Positions 55,961-64,000 of a stretch of 64,000 bases of DNA are shown one piece after another. Position 1 is the stretch's first letter, and each line of letters starts with the position of its first letter. A model generated the notes under the pieces. It did not search any database and had not been told where the DNA came from. It saw only the letters and a program-made list of their open reading frames with translations. Made by a program: the position numbers and the translations under genes. This DNA is from Saprospiraceae bacterium (GTDB lineage: Bacteria; Bacteroidota; Bacteroidia; Chitinophagales; Saprospiraceae), in assembly GCA_016711125.1 (NCBI GenBank), contig JADJTQ010000014.1, positions 216,954 through 280,953 of the forward strand. Reading direction: 5' to 3'.

Positions 55961-56328
55961 TCAATTGTGAACTTGACAAACTTCTATAATATTGTTGTCA
56001 ATATCACGGAAGGTAAAGTAGGTCACAACATGATCGGTTATCAATTCCCCAACTTGTACGCCAAGGTTCTTCAACTGATTATGAGCCTCTTTGCGCCCAA
56101 AGTTCTGAATATCGGGTATGTCGCTGTCCGCGGATTGCTGAATTTTTCATCCGTCTCCCAAATTGTCAAACTTGTTGGCTTAAAAGTATCAGGCACAACG
56201 AGCCTAAGTTTTTCGCCTTGATGAATGGCTTGAGTCCAAGATTTTGAGTATACCATTTTTTTGATTTTTTCAATGTCCGATACTCTCAAAATCACTGTAT
56301 CGATACCTAGTAAAAAATGTTTATCCAT
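55961..56328 (-). CDS. VOC/glyoxalase-like protein, frameshifted
   Basis: Starts MDKHFLLGIDTVILRVSDIE. Frame shifts near 56265 and 56150 break the body; other frames give KSKKWYTQNLGLKP and QQSADSDIPDIQNFGRK, and the end is YFTFRDIDNNIIEVCQVHN with stop 55961-55963. The metal-ligand Glu is visible in NNIIEV. One VOC domain of about 120 residues. Substrate unknown. Confidence 0.65.
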
Positions 56329-56568
56329 TTTTCTGTCTGTTGTATCCCGCGCTATTGTGAGTTAACGAGCAGGTCTTTATGCAGGTTGGGAATTAGTATT
56401 CCGTCTGCCCATAGCCGCTGCTGTTTGAAAATAGTTGATGAAGATAAGTACAAAAGCTGATAGTAATTCGTCTGCTAGAACTGAAGCTGGATTTACAATT
56501 TTTGATGTTTCAATGTCAAGCCCAACTTGCATAAAACCCAATGTTGCCTGCTGCCTTTCTCTGTCACT

Positions 56569-57568
56569 TTATGAACATTGCGATATTAACCAACACTTGT
56601 CAAATATTTTGTTCTTTTTAAGTCGTCTTCTTAATCCAAAAAATAAAGCCTTCCCATGTCTCCCCAAATCATTCCGGCTTCTTCATAATTACTGTCGACT
56701 TGAAACAAAAGTGTCCACGTCTCTGCATTTTTTGCAAGTTCTTTTGCTTTTGGGTCGTTATAACCTGTTGCGTCTCCACAATAAAGCCCATTTGTTACTA
56801 GTTCACATTCTAATTCCATTGGACCTTGTATGTTACTCTGAATGTCCCAAAGTTTGTTTGATTCAACATCAAGGTCTTCTGTAATGTCAAGATATTTATC
56901 TGTTTCTGGTTTCTAAGCCTTGATGAAACATAATCTTGCTCCCCCAATTTGCAAACCAACTGATGATTGAAATGTTAGTTTACAAGGTTTATATCTGGAA
57001 TGTTCTGCAAGGTCTTTAGGGAAATCTTGCCGCTTTATTTCTGATAAATAACCATCATAAAAACACCTTAAATTTATCTTTGTCTTTAATGTCAAAACCC
57101 CAGATTTCTTGTTCTGCCGAGTAAAAGTATAATATGCCTTGTGGAGGCAATTGTTTTGATTTGTCAAAAGAAGCTATTTCTGATAAGTTTATTTGAGCAA
57201 TAAATGACAATCGTTTTCCATTGTCTTCTTTAAACCACTTCTATATTATTTGGCAAATTGGTTGTCCGCCAATTTCTTTGTCCTAATGGAATTTCACTCT
57301 CACTTGTCGATTTGGGTTGTGTTAGAATTTCTGGTTTCAAATGTCCTTTAAAAGTCCCAATGTTTTGATAGCCCATTTTTGTTAAAACGTTCTTTAAAAT
57401 ATTCTTCTGTTTTCACTGTTTTTCTGGTCTATGAAATGTGTCCGAAAATTGTTGCTGATTTGTACTTACTGGTAATTGTTTTGGTTGGCTTTTTGTTGAA
57501 CGATAAATACTAAGTCCAACGACTGTCAATACTATTACGGAAGTAATTATTATTGTATTCATCTTCAT
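56569..57568 (-). pseudogene. DUF1963 (YwqG-like) protein with N-terminal membrane anchor, broken
   Basis: N-terminus MKMNTIIITSVIVLTVVGLS is a membrane anchor. Then, through several indels, SEEYFKERFNKNGLSKHWDF-like, SFIAQINLSEIASFDKSKQL, PPQGILYFYSAEQEIWGFD, YDGYLSEIKRQDFPKDLAEH, and WTLLFQVDSNYEEAGMIWGD MGRLYFWIKKDDL, ending DKCWLISQCS at 56569-56571. The words QINLSE..PPQG.LYFY and WGDMGRLYFWI are DUF1963 marks. The gene is distinctly AT-rich. At least five indels. Function of the family unknown. Confidence 0.58.
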
Positions 57569-57602
57569 AAAAGTGAGGCATGTTAAGGTTGGTACAAACA
57601 CA

Positions 57603-58239
57603 TTAAATGGTGTCCAGTAATAAATATGTATAATCTAAAAATGATTGTAAATAAGTTGAATATTGAATTAATATTAAAATTGTCATTATACAAATGCAAT
57701 TTCATTGCTTCCGAATTTACTCTCCTATTCCCACCCCACAATACCCTTTTCGGGTTATTCCCAACTGGGATATCTTTTTTGGAGGGAGGGTGATAAGTTG
57801 TCAAGTTGAAAGATTGACAAGGAAGGGTTCTTAGCTTTATTGGGTTTTAGGGTAGTTTGTCTCTTACTATACTTTCCTTCGACCCATCTTCGAGATTTGT
57901 TCGACTCATCTTCGCAAAACCCATAGATATTGTCAATGAAAACCTGGAAGGATTTATGAAGAAAACTAGATTCAGTTAGGGCAATGGGTTGAAAAAGAGA
58001 GGGTTAGCGAAAGATTACTGGTAAAAGGGAACGTGGATTTACGGTAATGTAAAGATTTACAACGCTTTATGTTGGTTTGAGCCGAGGCTTGTCCAGACTT
58101 GGTATTGGTTTTGTCCGAGGCATGTTCGAGGATAAAGCGCATGGTGCGCTTTATCCTCGAACATGCCTCGAAGCTGGTACGGCTGTGGAACGAAGGAATC
58201 AGAGAGCAGGTTGAGTAGTTCGTTGTTTGTTACCTGTAT
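57603..58239. other. Intergenic region with a 26-bp perfect palindrome
   Basis: No gene in 640 bases. The left part is AT-rich; words such as TTCGACCCATCTTCGAG (57888) belong to a dispersed TCGA-type family. The palindrome at 58116-58170 is listed separately. Confidence 0.5.
58116..58170. repeat. Perfect inverted repeat, 26-bp arms with 3-base loop
   Basis: The left arm CGAGGCATGTTCGAGGATAA plus AGCGCA (58116-58141) and the right arm (58145-58170) are exact reverse complements, with loop TGG. It is much longer than needed for a terminator. It could be an element end, a replication or transcription hairpin, or an artefact of read folding. Confidence 0.85.
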
Positions 58240-58652
58240 TTATTTACCCGTCCTTTTTTTAAACTTTTCCAGATCCAGAAAGAGTATTCCCCATTGATGT
58301 CCATCCGGATCTTCAATATTTCTTACCTGCATAAAACCTTCATCAATTGCCGGCTTGAGCTCTGATCCTCCTGCTTCAAGCCCTTCTCCATTATTTCATT
58401 AAGTTGGCCGAGACTTTCTACAGGAAGTGTAAAAGTGGCTATTGTATTCTGTTTCGGATCAGCCAGATTTTTCGTGTTTCCTGACTTATACATGTCAACG
58501 GTCTGTAACATCACATATATCTGGTCGCTCCAGACCATACATTTCTGATCATTAAATGTAAATAGGGGATTAACGTTGAACCCTAACTGGGTATAAAACA
58601 ACATAGAGGCATCCACGTCTTTAACCGGTAAATTGATAAATATTTGTCTCAT
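58240..58652 (-). CDS. VOC/glyoxalase-like protein, one frameshift
   Basis: ATG 58652: MRQIFINLPVKDVDASMLFY, TQLGFNVNPLFTFNDQKCMV, WSDQIYVMLQTVDMYKS. The frame is lost near 58372; repaired, it reads EAGGSELKPAIDEGFMQVRN, IEDPDGHQWGILFLDLEKFK and stops at 58240-58242, about 137 residues. This resembles the DUF-type VOC proteins called extradiol dioxygenase-like in annotations, without proof of such activity. Confidence 0.72.
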
Positions 58653-59072
58653 TTATTTTAATTCTTCTCAAAGGAAAGTAAAAGCTGATTATTTAAAAGC
58701 GGGGGATGCGACAATAGTAAGGGGTGAATGAGTCAGCATCGGATCGGGTTAATAGGTAGTTTTTCTTTTACTAGACCAGAAAAGGCAAGCCCTCTTCGTT
58801 GGTATGCAAAATAAACATAGAAAGCTTGTCACCCCGAAGCGAAGCGAGGGGTGGTGGACGTGTGTAATAGAAGTATATGCAGATTCCGAAGTTTACCCTG
58901 AGTTTGTCGAAGGGCAGGAGGAATCTGGTATTGAACGAAATCTCCAAGAACAGCCAGATCCCTCCTTCGCAAAAGCTTAGGAGGACTCAACCTCCCTTCG
59001 GTCGGGATTGAAGTGGAAGTCTGCGTAGGGTGCATTATCCCTCGCTACGCTTCGGGATGACAAAACAGCCCG
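58653..59072. repeat. Intergenic region with dispersed repeats
   Basis: Includes CACCCCGAAGCGAAGCGAG (58831), CCCTGAGTTTGTCGAAGGG (58896), the CCTCCTTCGC..GGAGG hairpin (58961-58985) and CTCGCTACGCTTCGGGATGAC (59041). Nothing coding seen. Confidence 0.6.
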
Positions 59073-59538
59073 TTACTTTACCACTTCCCGGTCAAACACC
59101 CACACACTGTGATGATCGCGGGGACGGCCGGTAAATACTTCGTCGGCGATGAGTTCGTTCTCATTGATGCCGAATTTGTAATTCACGATATTGAGGTAGG
59201 TTCTTCCGCCACATAGTGGCGATCAGGCTGTTCTCTTTTTGCTCGAGCTTTCCTTTAAAAATCAGTTTGACCTTACGAGTCCTGCCATCGGCCTTCATCT
59301 TGAAACCGATCTTCTTTTCTTTTTCACCATAGATATGATAGATCTTGATGCGAAATTTATTGCCTTCCTGTTTAATCCGGAAAACACTTCCGGTGATGCC
59401 CTCCGACGGGTCTTCTATTTTACTTTTTTCTTTATTCATAACCCAGGTGCCGGTGAAGTTGGGAGCTTGGGCGATCGCGGTGGATTGAATGGCAAGGACA
59501 AGCAGGATTGTCAAAAACAGCAGGGAGAGTTTTGGCAT
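59073..59538 (-). CDS. Secreted lipocalin-like protein of unknown function, one frameshift
   Basis: ATG 59538 (MPKLSLLFLTILLVLAIQST) gives a signal peptide ending IAQ. Then NFTGTWVMNKEKSKIEDPSE, GSVFRIKQEGNKFRIKIYHI, YGEKEKKIGFKMKADGRTRK; strand-rich like small lipocalin-type domains (FTGTW start). The frame shifts near 59205; repaired, RTYLNIVNYKFGINENELIA, FTGRPRDHHSVWVFDREVVK, stop 59073-59075. About 154 residues. Function unknown. Confidence 0.68.
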
Positions 59539-59929
59539 GGCAGTGGTTTGTCACTAAAGTCCGGACTGCAATGTATTGCCGGCACACAAGGAACTGTAAA
59601 ATAAAGTTATATTCTTCCAGCGCATCATTCCAGATGATATCCTTATTCAACCGGATTATTTCTAACACTAGCCGGGTGATTTTTCCTGATCTAATATGTC
59701 TTTTGATATTCTTCAATGAACTTTTTGACAACTCCTCATCCAGACACTTGCTATTATTGTCCAGATTACAACACCCGTATCCGTCGAAAGACAATCGGCA
59801 TAAGTAAATCAGGTTGTCTTTCGTTGTGTTGAAGTCAAGGAACACAGAACTATCGTGGCAGCCTAAATAATAGTCCTGCCTGTCTGCTGATACCATGTTT
59901 GTTTTAAAAAAGTCAAACTCTTGTTCCAA
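59432..59929 (-). CDS. Cys-rich protein of unknown function, ends uncertain
   Basis: Open from ATG 59929 to 59432. The middle looks like real protein: DYYLGCHDSSVFLDFNTTKD, NLIYLCRLSFDGYGCCNLDN, LKNIKRHIRSGKITRLVLEI. The last third lies over the start of the next gene in another frame and probably reflects an indel, so the real end is likely before 59540. The start overlaps the end of the GH31 gene. No family recognised. Confidence 0.35.
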   Translation of the reverse strand: MEQEFDFFKTNMVSADRQDYYLGCHDSSVFLDFNTTKDNLIYLCRLSFDGYGCCNLDNNSKCLDEELSKSSLKNIKRHIRSGKITRLVLEIIRLNKDIIWNDALEEYNFILQFLVCRQYIAVRTLVTNHCHAKTLPAVFDNPACPCHSIHRDRPSSQLHRHLGYE

Positions 59930-62377
59930 GTTGTTTCGATCTTTTTCTCCTTCCGATCAATTCTACAAACCCAGCACCAACCTCCCTCATATTCCACTTT
60001 GCGAACATTTCCGCTAGCGGGCTGATCCCCCATTCCGTTCTTTTCATTTACAATCATAATCCGGAACTGACGCTTTTCCAGCATGCCTGTAAACTGTCCG
60101 CTTCGGTCAGCAATAGTCAGCTGTTTCTTTTTATCATTCCAGGAAAAACGAATCTCACTGTACAGGCCTCTTTCATAATTGTAGTTGTCGTTCTCATCTT
60201 CATACAACACAAACGCTCCATCGGCACCGGGATAAATGCGGAGCTCGAGGTCATCCCATTTCTTTTCGGTGGCATATTGCACATCGGGTCCTATTGGAAG
60301 TATACTGCCGGCTTTTACATAGAGCGGTACTATATTCAGCGGGGTTTCTTTACGGATGGTTTTGTCCGCCGGTATGCAGGGTGCCGGTCCAGAAATCAAT
60401 CCGGTGCAGTACCGGCAGGGTAGGTACACTTGCTTTGAACGGGTAACTGAATAGTCGGGCGTGTAAATCGTGTCTTTGCCATTCACCCCAGTTGCCTTGG
60501 CATACTGACGTTCCGATACCGGGGCCACCAGCAGGGAGCGGCCAAACATGAATTGATCATTGATATCGAGTGCTTTTTATCATTGGCAAAATCCATCACC
60601 AGGGCCCGCATCATGGAGGAATGATCATGGGTTACCTGCCAGGAAGTGGAATAGATATAGGGCAGTAAGAGGTAACGGAGCCGGATATACTTTTCAATAG
60701 CATCATACACGGGTTCACCCTCGCGCCGAACTGGTAGATCTCACGGGTGCATCGGTGCCGTGGAGCGCATCATGGGACAAAAAGTACCGAACTGCAGCCA
60801 GCGGGTATAGAGCTCTCGGTAATCGGCATTGGCGAGTGGTTTGCGGAACTGACCGAGAAAGAAACCGCCGATATCACTGTTCCAGTAGGGAATACCGGTG
60901 AGAGAGAAATTGAGACCGGCTGAGATCTGGTTGCGCAACGCATTCCAGGAAGCCGTCACATCGCCAGACCAGGTATTGGCGCCATAGCGTTGTTGTCCCG
61001 CAAAAGCAGAACGTGTGAGAATGAAAATACGCTTGGACGAATCCACCTGACGCTGATGTGTATACACACCACCCACGGTCATCAGCGGAAAGGCATTGCG
61101 CACTTTGCGGAAGGAACCGAGATATGTTTTATTGTTGAGGTCTTCGTCTTTGAAGTCCAGATGATCGGGTTCGGAGGAATCCATCCACCAGGCATCGAGA
61201 CCGAGGGCATGCATTTTACTTAGATATTTCCAGTAGATATCCCTGGCCTGCGGATTATAGGGGTCGCAGACTTTACACCGGAGGGATACTCCGCAGCGGC
61301 GGCCATTTGTCCACCCCGGAGGCGGCCAGGTGCCAAAGTTCATCAGGGCCTTGATGGAATCCAGTTCGCGGTATTGTTTGGTCTCGGGGCCAAAAGAGTT
61401 CCAGATGGAATGGCCATGTGCGCGTTGAGACCATGGATATCGCTGAGCATTTTTGGGGTTACCGAAGTCGGGATTGAGAAATTCCATCGCATTCCACAAA
61501 TAATTGCTGCTCCAGTACTGCCAATCCTGGATGATACCATCGAGCGGTACGCCCAGCTGACGATAACGACGCACCACGTCCACGGACTCATCCTGTGCCT
61601 TATAGCGTTCCTTGCTTTGCCAGAAGCCAAATGTCCAGAGCGGCAGCATGGGCGAAGCACCGGTGAGGGTACGCATCCCTGCAATCACGGCATCGGCATT
61701 GCTGCCTTTGATAAAATAGTAGTCGATGCCTTCGCCTAATTCCGAACTGAAAGATGTGGCCGAAGGATCATCGCTGAAGACTGTGGGCGAATAATTATCC
61801 CCGAAGACCCCATATCCTTTTGCTGAGAGCAGGAAGGCACATAGTCATCGGTATTGTCCTGAATCATTTTCAGCGCGAGGTTACGCTGGATCATTTTTTC
61901 CTTTTTGTTGCTGCCCGAGTCCGCAGATCGCTTCGTCTATATCCAGCAGGTATGTTTGTTTACACTCAGGCTGAAGTACCGGCATCATTGAAGGTTGTGA
62001 AGCGGGCGCCATCCGGTTGTTCGCGCAGGAGCGGGGTACCATTGGCTGAGGTAAATAAAAGCGCACCGGTATTCAGGTCTAATGTAGCATTCAGCTCAGT
62101 TGTTTTCAGGGTTACCACCGTACCCTTTGTTTTAATTGTGAAGGGAGTGATTACCGGGCTTGCGGTAACCGAAAGACTTTGCGGGTTGAATGATTTTTCC
62201 CTTTGGGTATTTTTCACCCGGAGGATCCTGGGACTTTATACCTGCAGTTCGGTCATATGGTCTTTGCAGGCGACGGTGATGCGGGTTGGGTTGTTGATGG
62301 GGGGTTGCTGGCTGTGGGTGATCAGGCTGAAGATTAAAACCAGGATCAGGGTGACTGGTTTAAGCTAGCTCGTTCAT
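59863..62377 (-). pseudogene. GH31 alpha-xylosidase/alpha-glucosidase-type hydrolase, broken
   Basis: Start near ATG 62377 (MNELA, then after an indel LILVLIFSLITHSQQPPIN, a signal peptide). The N-domain has VVTLKTTELNATLDLNTGAL. The catalytic barrel keeps GIIQDWQYWSSNYLW, the nucleophile region LDAWWMDSSEPDHLDF, and the acid/base region NTWSGDVTASWNALRNQISA with YWNSDIGGFF; further RYLLLPYIYSTSWQVTHDHS and the C-terminal YEDENDNYNYERG. At least six indels split it. The WMDSSEPD-type site fits xylosidase-like GH31 members, but sugar specificity cannot be read here. The true end may be upstream of 59900. Confidence 0.72.
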
Positions 62378-62442
62378 CGATATAGGTTTTGGGTGGCCAT
62401 TTATTATCTTTTAAGAATCAAACTTTAAAACCATCCCTCCAC

Positions 62443-63079
62443 TCAGGAGGGAATAATTCCCATCTTTCTTTTCTTTATTTCCCCGGCGATCAATGCGCCT
62501 TCTCCACCTTGTTCTTCCAGTTTTGAAATAATATTCAGGTAACTGGTCTCATCCCCGTTCTGACTTAACTTAAATACATTGTCGATTTTATCGGCTTTGA
62601 TCTCAAAACCGGCAATGGACGGTATCATTTATTAACGTGGGGGAAGCCCGGCAGGTTGTCGATAATAGTTAATGACTCCCCTTGTTTCCCTTTTCAAATT
62701 TCAGGGTGAATTTTCTCATAAACTGAAGTAATTCATCAGCGGACATGGGTACATAGGTCCGCTGATATGCCACACTCATATAGTTCCAAAGTGGAGCCCC
62801 TTGCTGATTTATTGTACCAAGGTGGCACTTACATAGGTACTGGGACCGGTAAGCACAACTAATGCGTTGGGATTTTCCACTAATGCCTTATGGTGGTCCG
62901 TATTCCGCATGATATGTCCCTGAATATACAATTCTCCTCATATATAAATCAAAAAGGAATCTGAGTGGCTTTTGGGCTTACCGGACAAACTACTACCGGA
63001 TAGAAAGCAAAGGATGGTCTTCCATGGAAATTGACATAACCTGCCTGTCTTTTTCTTTGAAGTATGAAAAGTGATACAT
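62443..63079 (-). pseudogene. FMN-binding negative regulator (PaiB-type), broken
   Basis: ATG 63079 (MYHFSYFKEKDRQV). Through several indels it reads GELYIQGHIMRNTDHHKALV, ENPNALVVLTGPSTYVSA, PTLIDN-like, FPHVNK, and the intact C-terminus MIPSIAGFEIKADKIDNVFK, LSQNGDETSYLNIISKLEEQ with stop 62443-62445. The GHI.R.N.H, LVVLTGP and FKLSQN words are PaiB marks (a split-barrel flavin-binding fold; in Bacillus a repressor of sporulation and protease genes). At least four indels. Confidence 0.62.
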
Positions 63080-63157
63080 GGTAGTCTGTTGGTTTGTGAT
63101 TGATTTTGTTTACAATGATGCTTTACGGTCCATGACCGCAGTGGATTGTTGGCTACG

Positions 63158-64000
63158 TCAATCTAAGGTAATCCATAGTTTTCCTTTCGGTTGATTTCTT
63201 GAATGACAATGCAATCCTCCCCCCATCATGATGCAGGGGCATACAATCTATCTTTACTATTTTCTTCCAGGGAATGCATTTTCTAAAATACTTTTTGAGC
63301 TTATCTCTTTCTTTGAAACTCGCCTGGCAGTCCTTCCTTCAGCACTTTCCAGCAACTACTACCTGATTGGCGACATTAAAATTCATATAGCCTGTGGCTA
63401 AATAAATTCGACGGAAGTCAGTGGTTACCTGGTCAAACCAGGATTGTTCGTCTTTACTTAAGTTTTTATAAGCCACATTTTTTTGACATCAGCGGACCGG
63501 CGGGTGATCGTATAATGTCTAACGGATTTCCATCCTGATCCGTACTTTGAAGGATGTTACCGCAATTTCCTTATCCGATGATAAGTTTCTTTGATATATC
63601 GTTTAATGGTATCCGCCGGCGCGACAGCTGCCAAAGAACTTGCTGTCATTTACAAGGCAACCCCAAAATTCATCCACATATCCCCTCGTACCGATTCCAT
63701 ATTTCCCGTTTCTAATTTTCCCCATTCTTCCTCTTTGGCTCCTTTTTTAAGCCAGATGAATTTTATTACGCCAGAGCCGCCCGTAATTCCTCTTCAATCT
63801 GTTTTTGTCATGGATTTATTCCGGTCCAGTTCAACTGATTCAACCAGCAACATGATCCCCCCTGCGTTTTTGTTTGCCTGGCCTCCTTCAGATATCATAG
63901 TTGAAGAAATAACGGGGAGATTAAAATGAGCAGCCACATTTTGTCGATTGACGCGGTGCGATTATCCGGATGCAGGAAATTAAAATCGGCTATGGCAAAC
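63158..64000 (-). pseudogene. Peptidylarginine/agmatine deiminase-type protein (PAD_porph), partial and broken
   Basis: The minus strand, with shifts, reads NLPVISSTMISEGGQANKNA, VIKFIWLKKGAKEEEWGKLE, VAPADTIK-RYIKETYHRI, SKDEQSWFDQVTTDFRRIYL, ATGYMNFNVANQVVVAGK and HHDGGGLHCHSRNQPKG, with stop 63158-63160. The block GGGLHC fits the G-G-x-H-C Cys site, and NF..AN..V the strand before it, in agmatine/peptidylarginine deiminases (guanidine hydrolases). The N-terminus lies beyond the right edge of the window. At least six indels. It would deiminate agmatine or an arginine residue. Confidence 0.55.

Noticed and set aside
57583..57804. 73-residue minus-strand open frame
   Set aside because: AT-rich without motif or ribosome site, upstream of the DUF1963 gene; treated as non-coding.
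63591..63929. 112-residue plus-strand open frame near the right edge
   Set aside because: Opposite to the deiminase reading, which has recognisable blocks in the right order.
1..64000. tRNA or rRNA genes
   Set aside because: No cloverleaf-like sequence with the usual GTTCRANYC arm, and no rRNA block, was recognised by eye; short ones could be missed.

Overview
The window looks like Bacteroidota DNA from a long-read or metagenomic assembly: Lys/Ile/Asn-rich proteins, short lipoprotein and Sec signals, SusC/D-free glycoside hydrolase genes, TPR histidine kinases, a urea-transporter/M23 fusion and VOC/SRPBCC/DUF1801 families typical of that phylum. Many genes are split by single-base indels, mostly in homopolymers, and several can be read through by eye; where I could do this I give the reconstructed extent. 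The indels look mainly like consensus errors, but true decay cannot be excluded.

Two parts differ in character. Left part (1 to about 16,695), AT-richer: an apparently exported catabolic cluster (SMP-30-type lactonase, amidohydrolase, BASS sodium symporter, Tat-like RidA, Tat-like SelA-type PLP enzyme, lipoprotein RidA), then a broken unknown secreted gene, a metallophosphoesterase, a lipoprotein sulfatase, a 23S-IVP-type four-helix-bundle gene, a DUF433/DUF5615 toxin-antitoxin pair, arrays of short CCGGACATC-type repeats with covarying hairpins, a broken GT39-type glycosyltransferase and a badly broken beta-propeller sensor gene. Near 16,695 this sensor reading stops and the middle of a urea transporter begins, so the two parts are joined by a chimeric junction or a recombination.

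Right part (16,698 to 64,000), GC-richer and resembling Chitinophagaceae: the UT-M23 fusion with two TPR genes in an overlapping operon; a run of small enzymes and binding proteins (DUF1801, SRPBCC, DoxX, VOC) around a GlxA-type regulator; a divergent serpin-like gene; a transglutaminase-like protein without its Cys; two paralogous membrane histidine kinases; a GH172/DUF2961 gene; a TPR histidine kinase/LuxR response regulator pair followed by five unrecognised envelope genes, including two four-Cys lipoproteins; GH43; baeRF; HigBA; DinB; a TonB-C lipoprotein; and, at the right end, very indel-rich genes for a uracil-DNA-glycosylase-like protein, a MEDS-PAS histidine kinase, DUF1963, GH31, PaiB and a peptidylarginine/agmatine deiminase. 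Intergenic DNA of this part carries dispersed repeat modules (TACGAAGTACG, GGGCTGTT, CTTCG..CGGAATGACGGG, CCTCCTTCGC..GGAGG) in both orientations.
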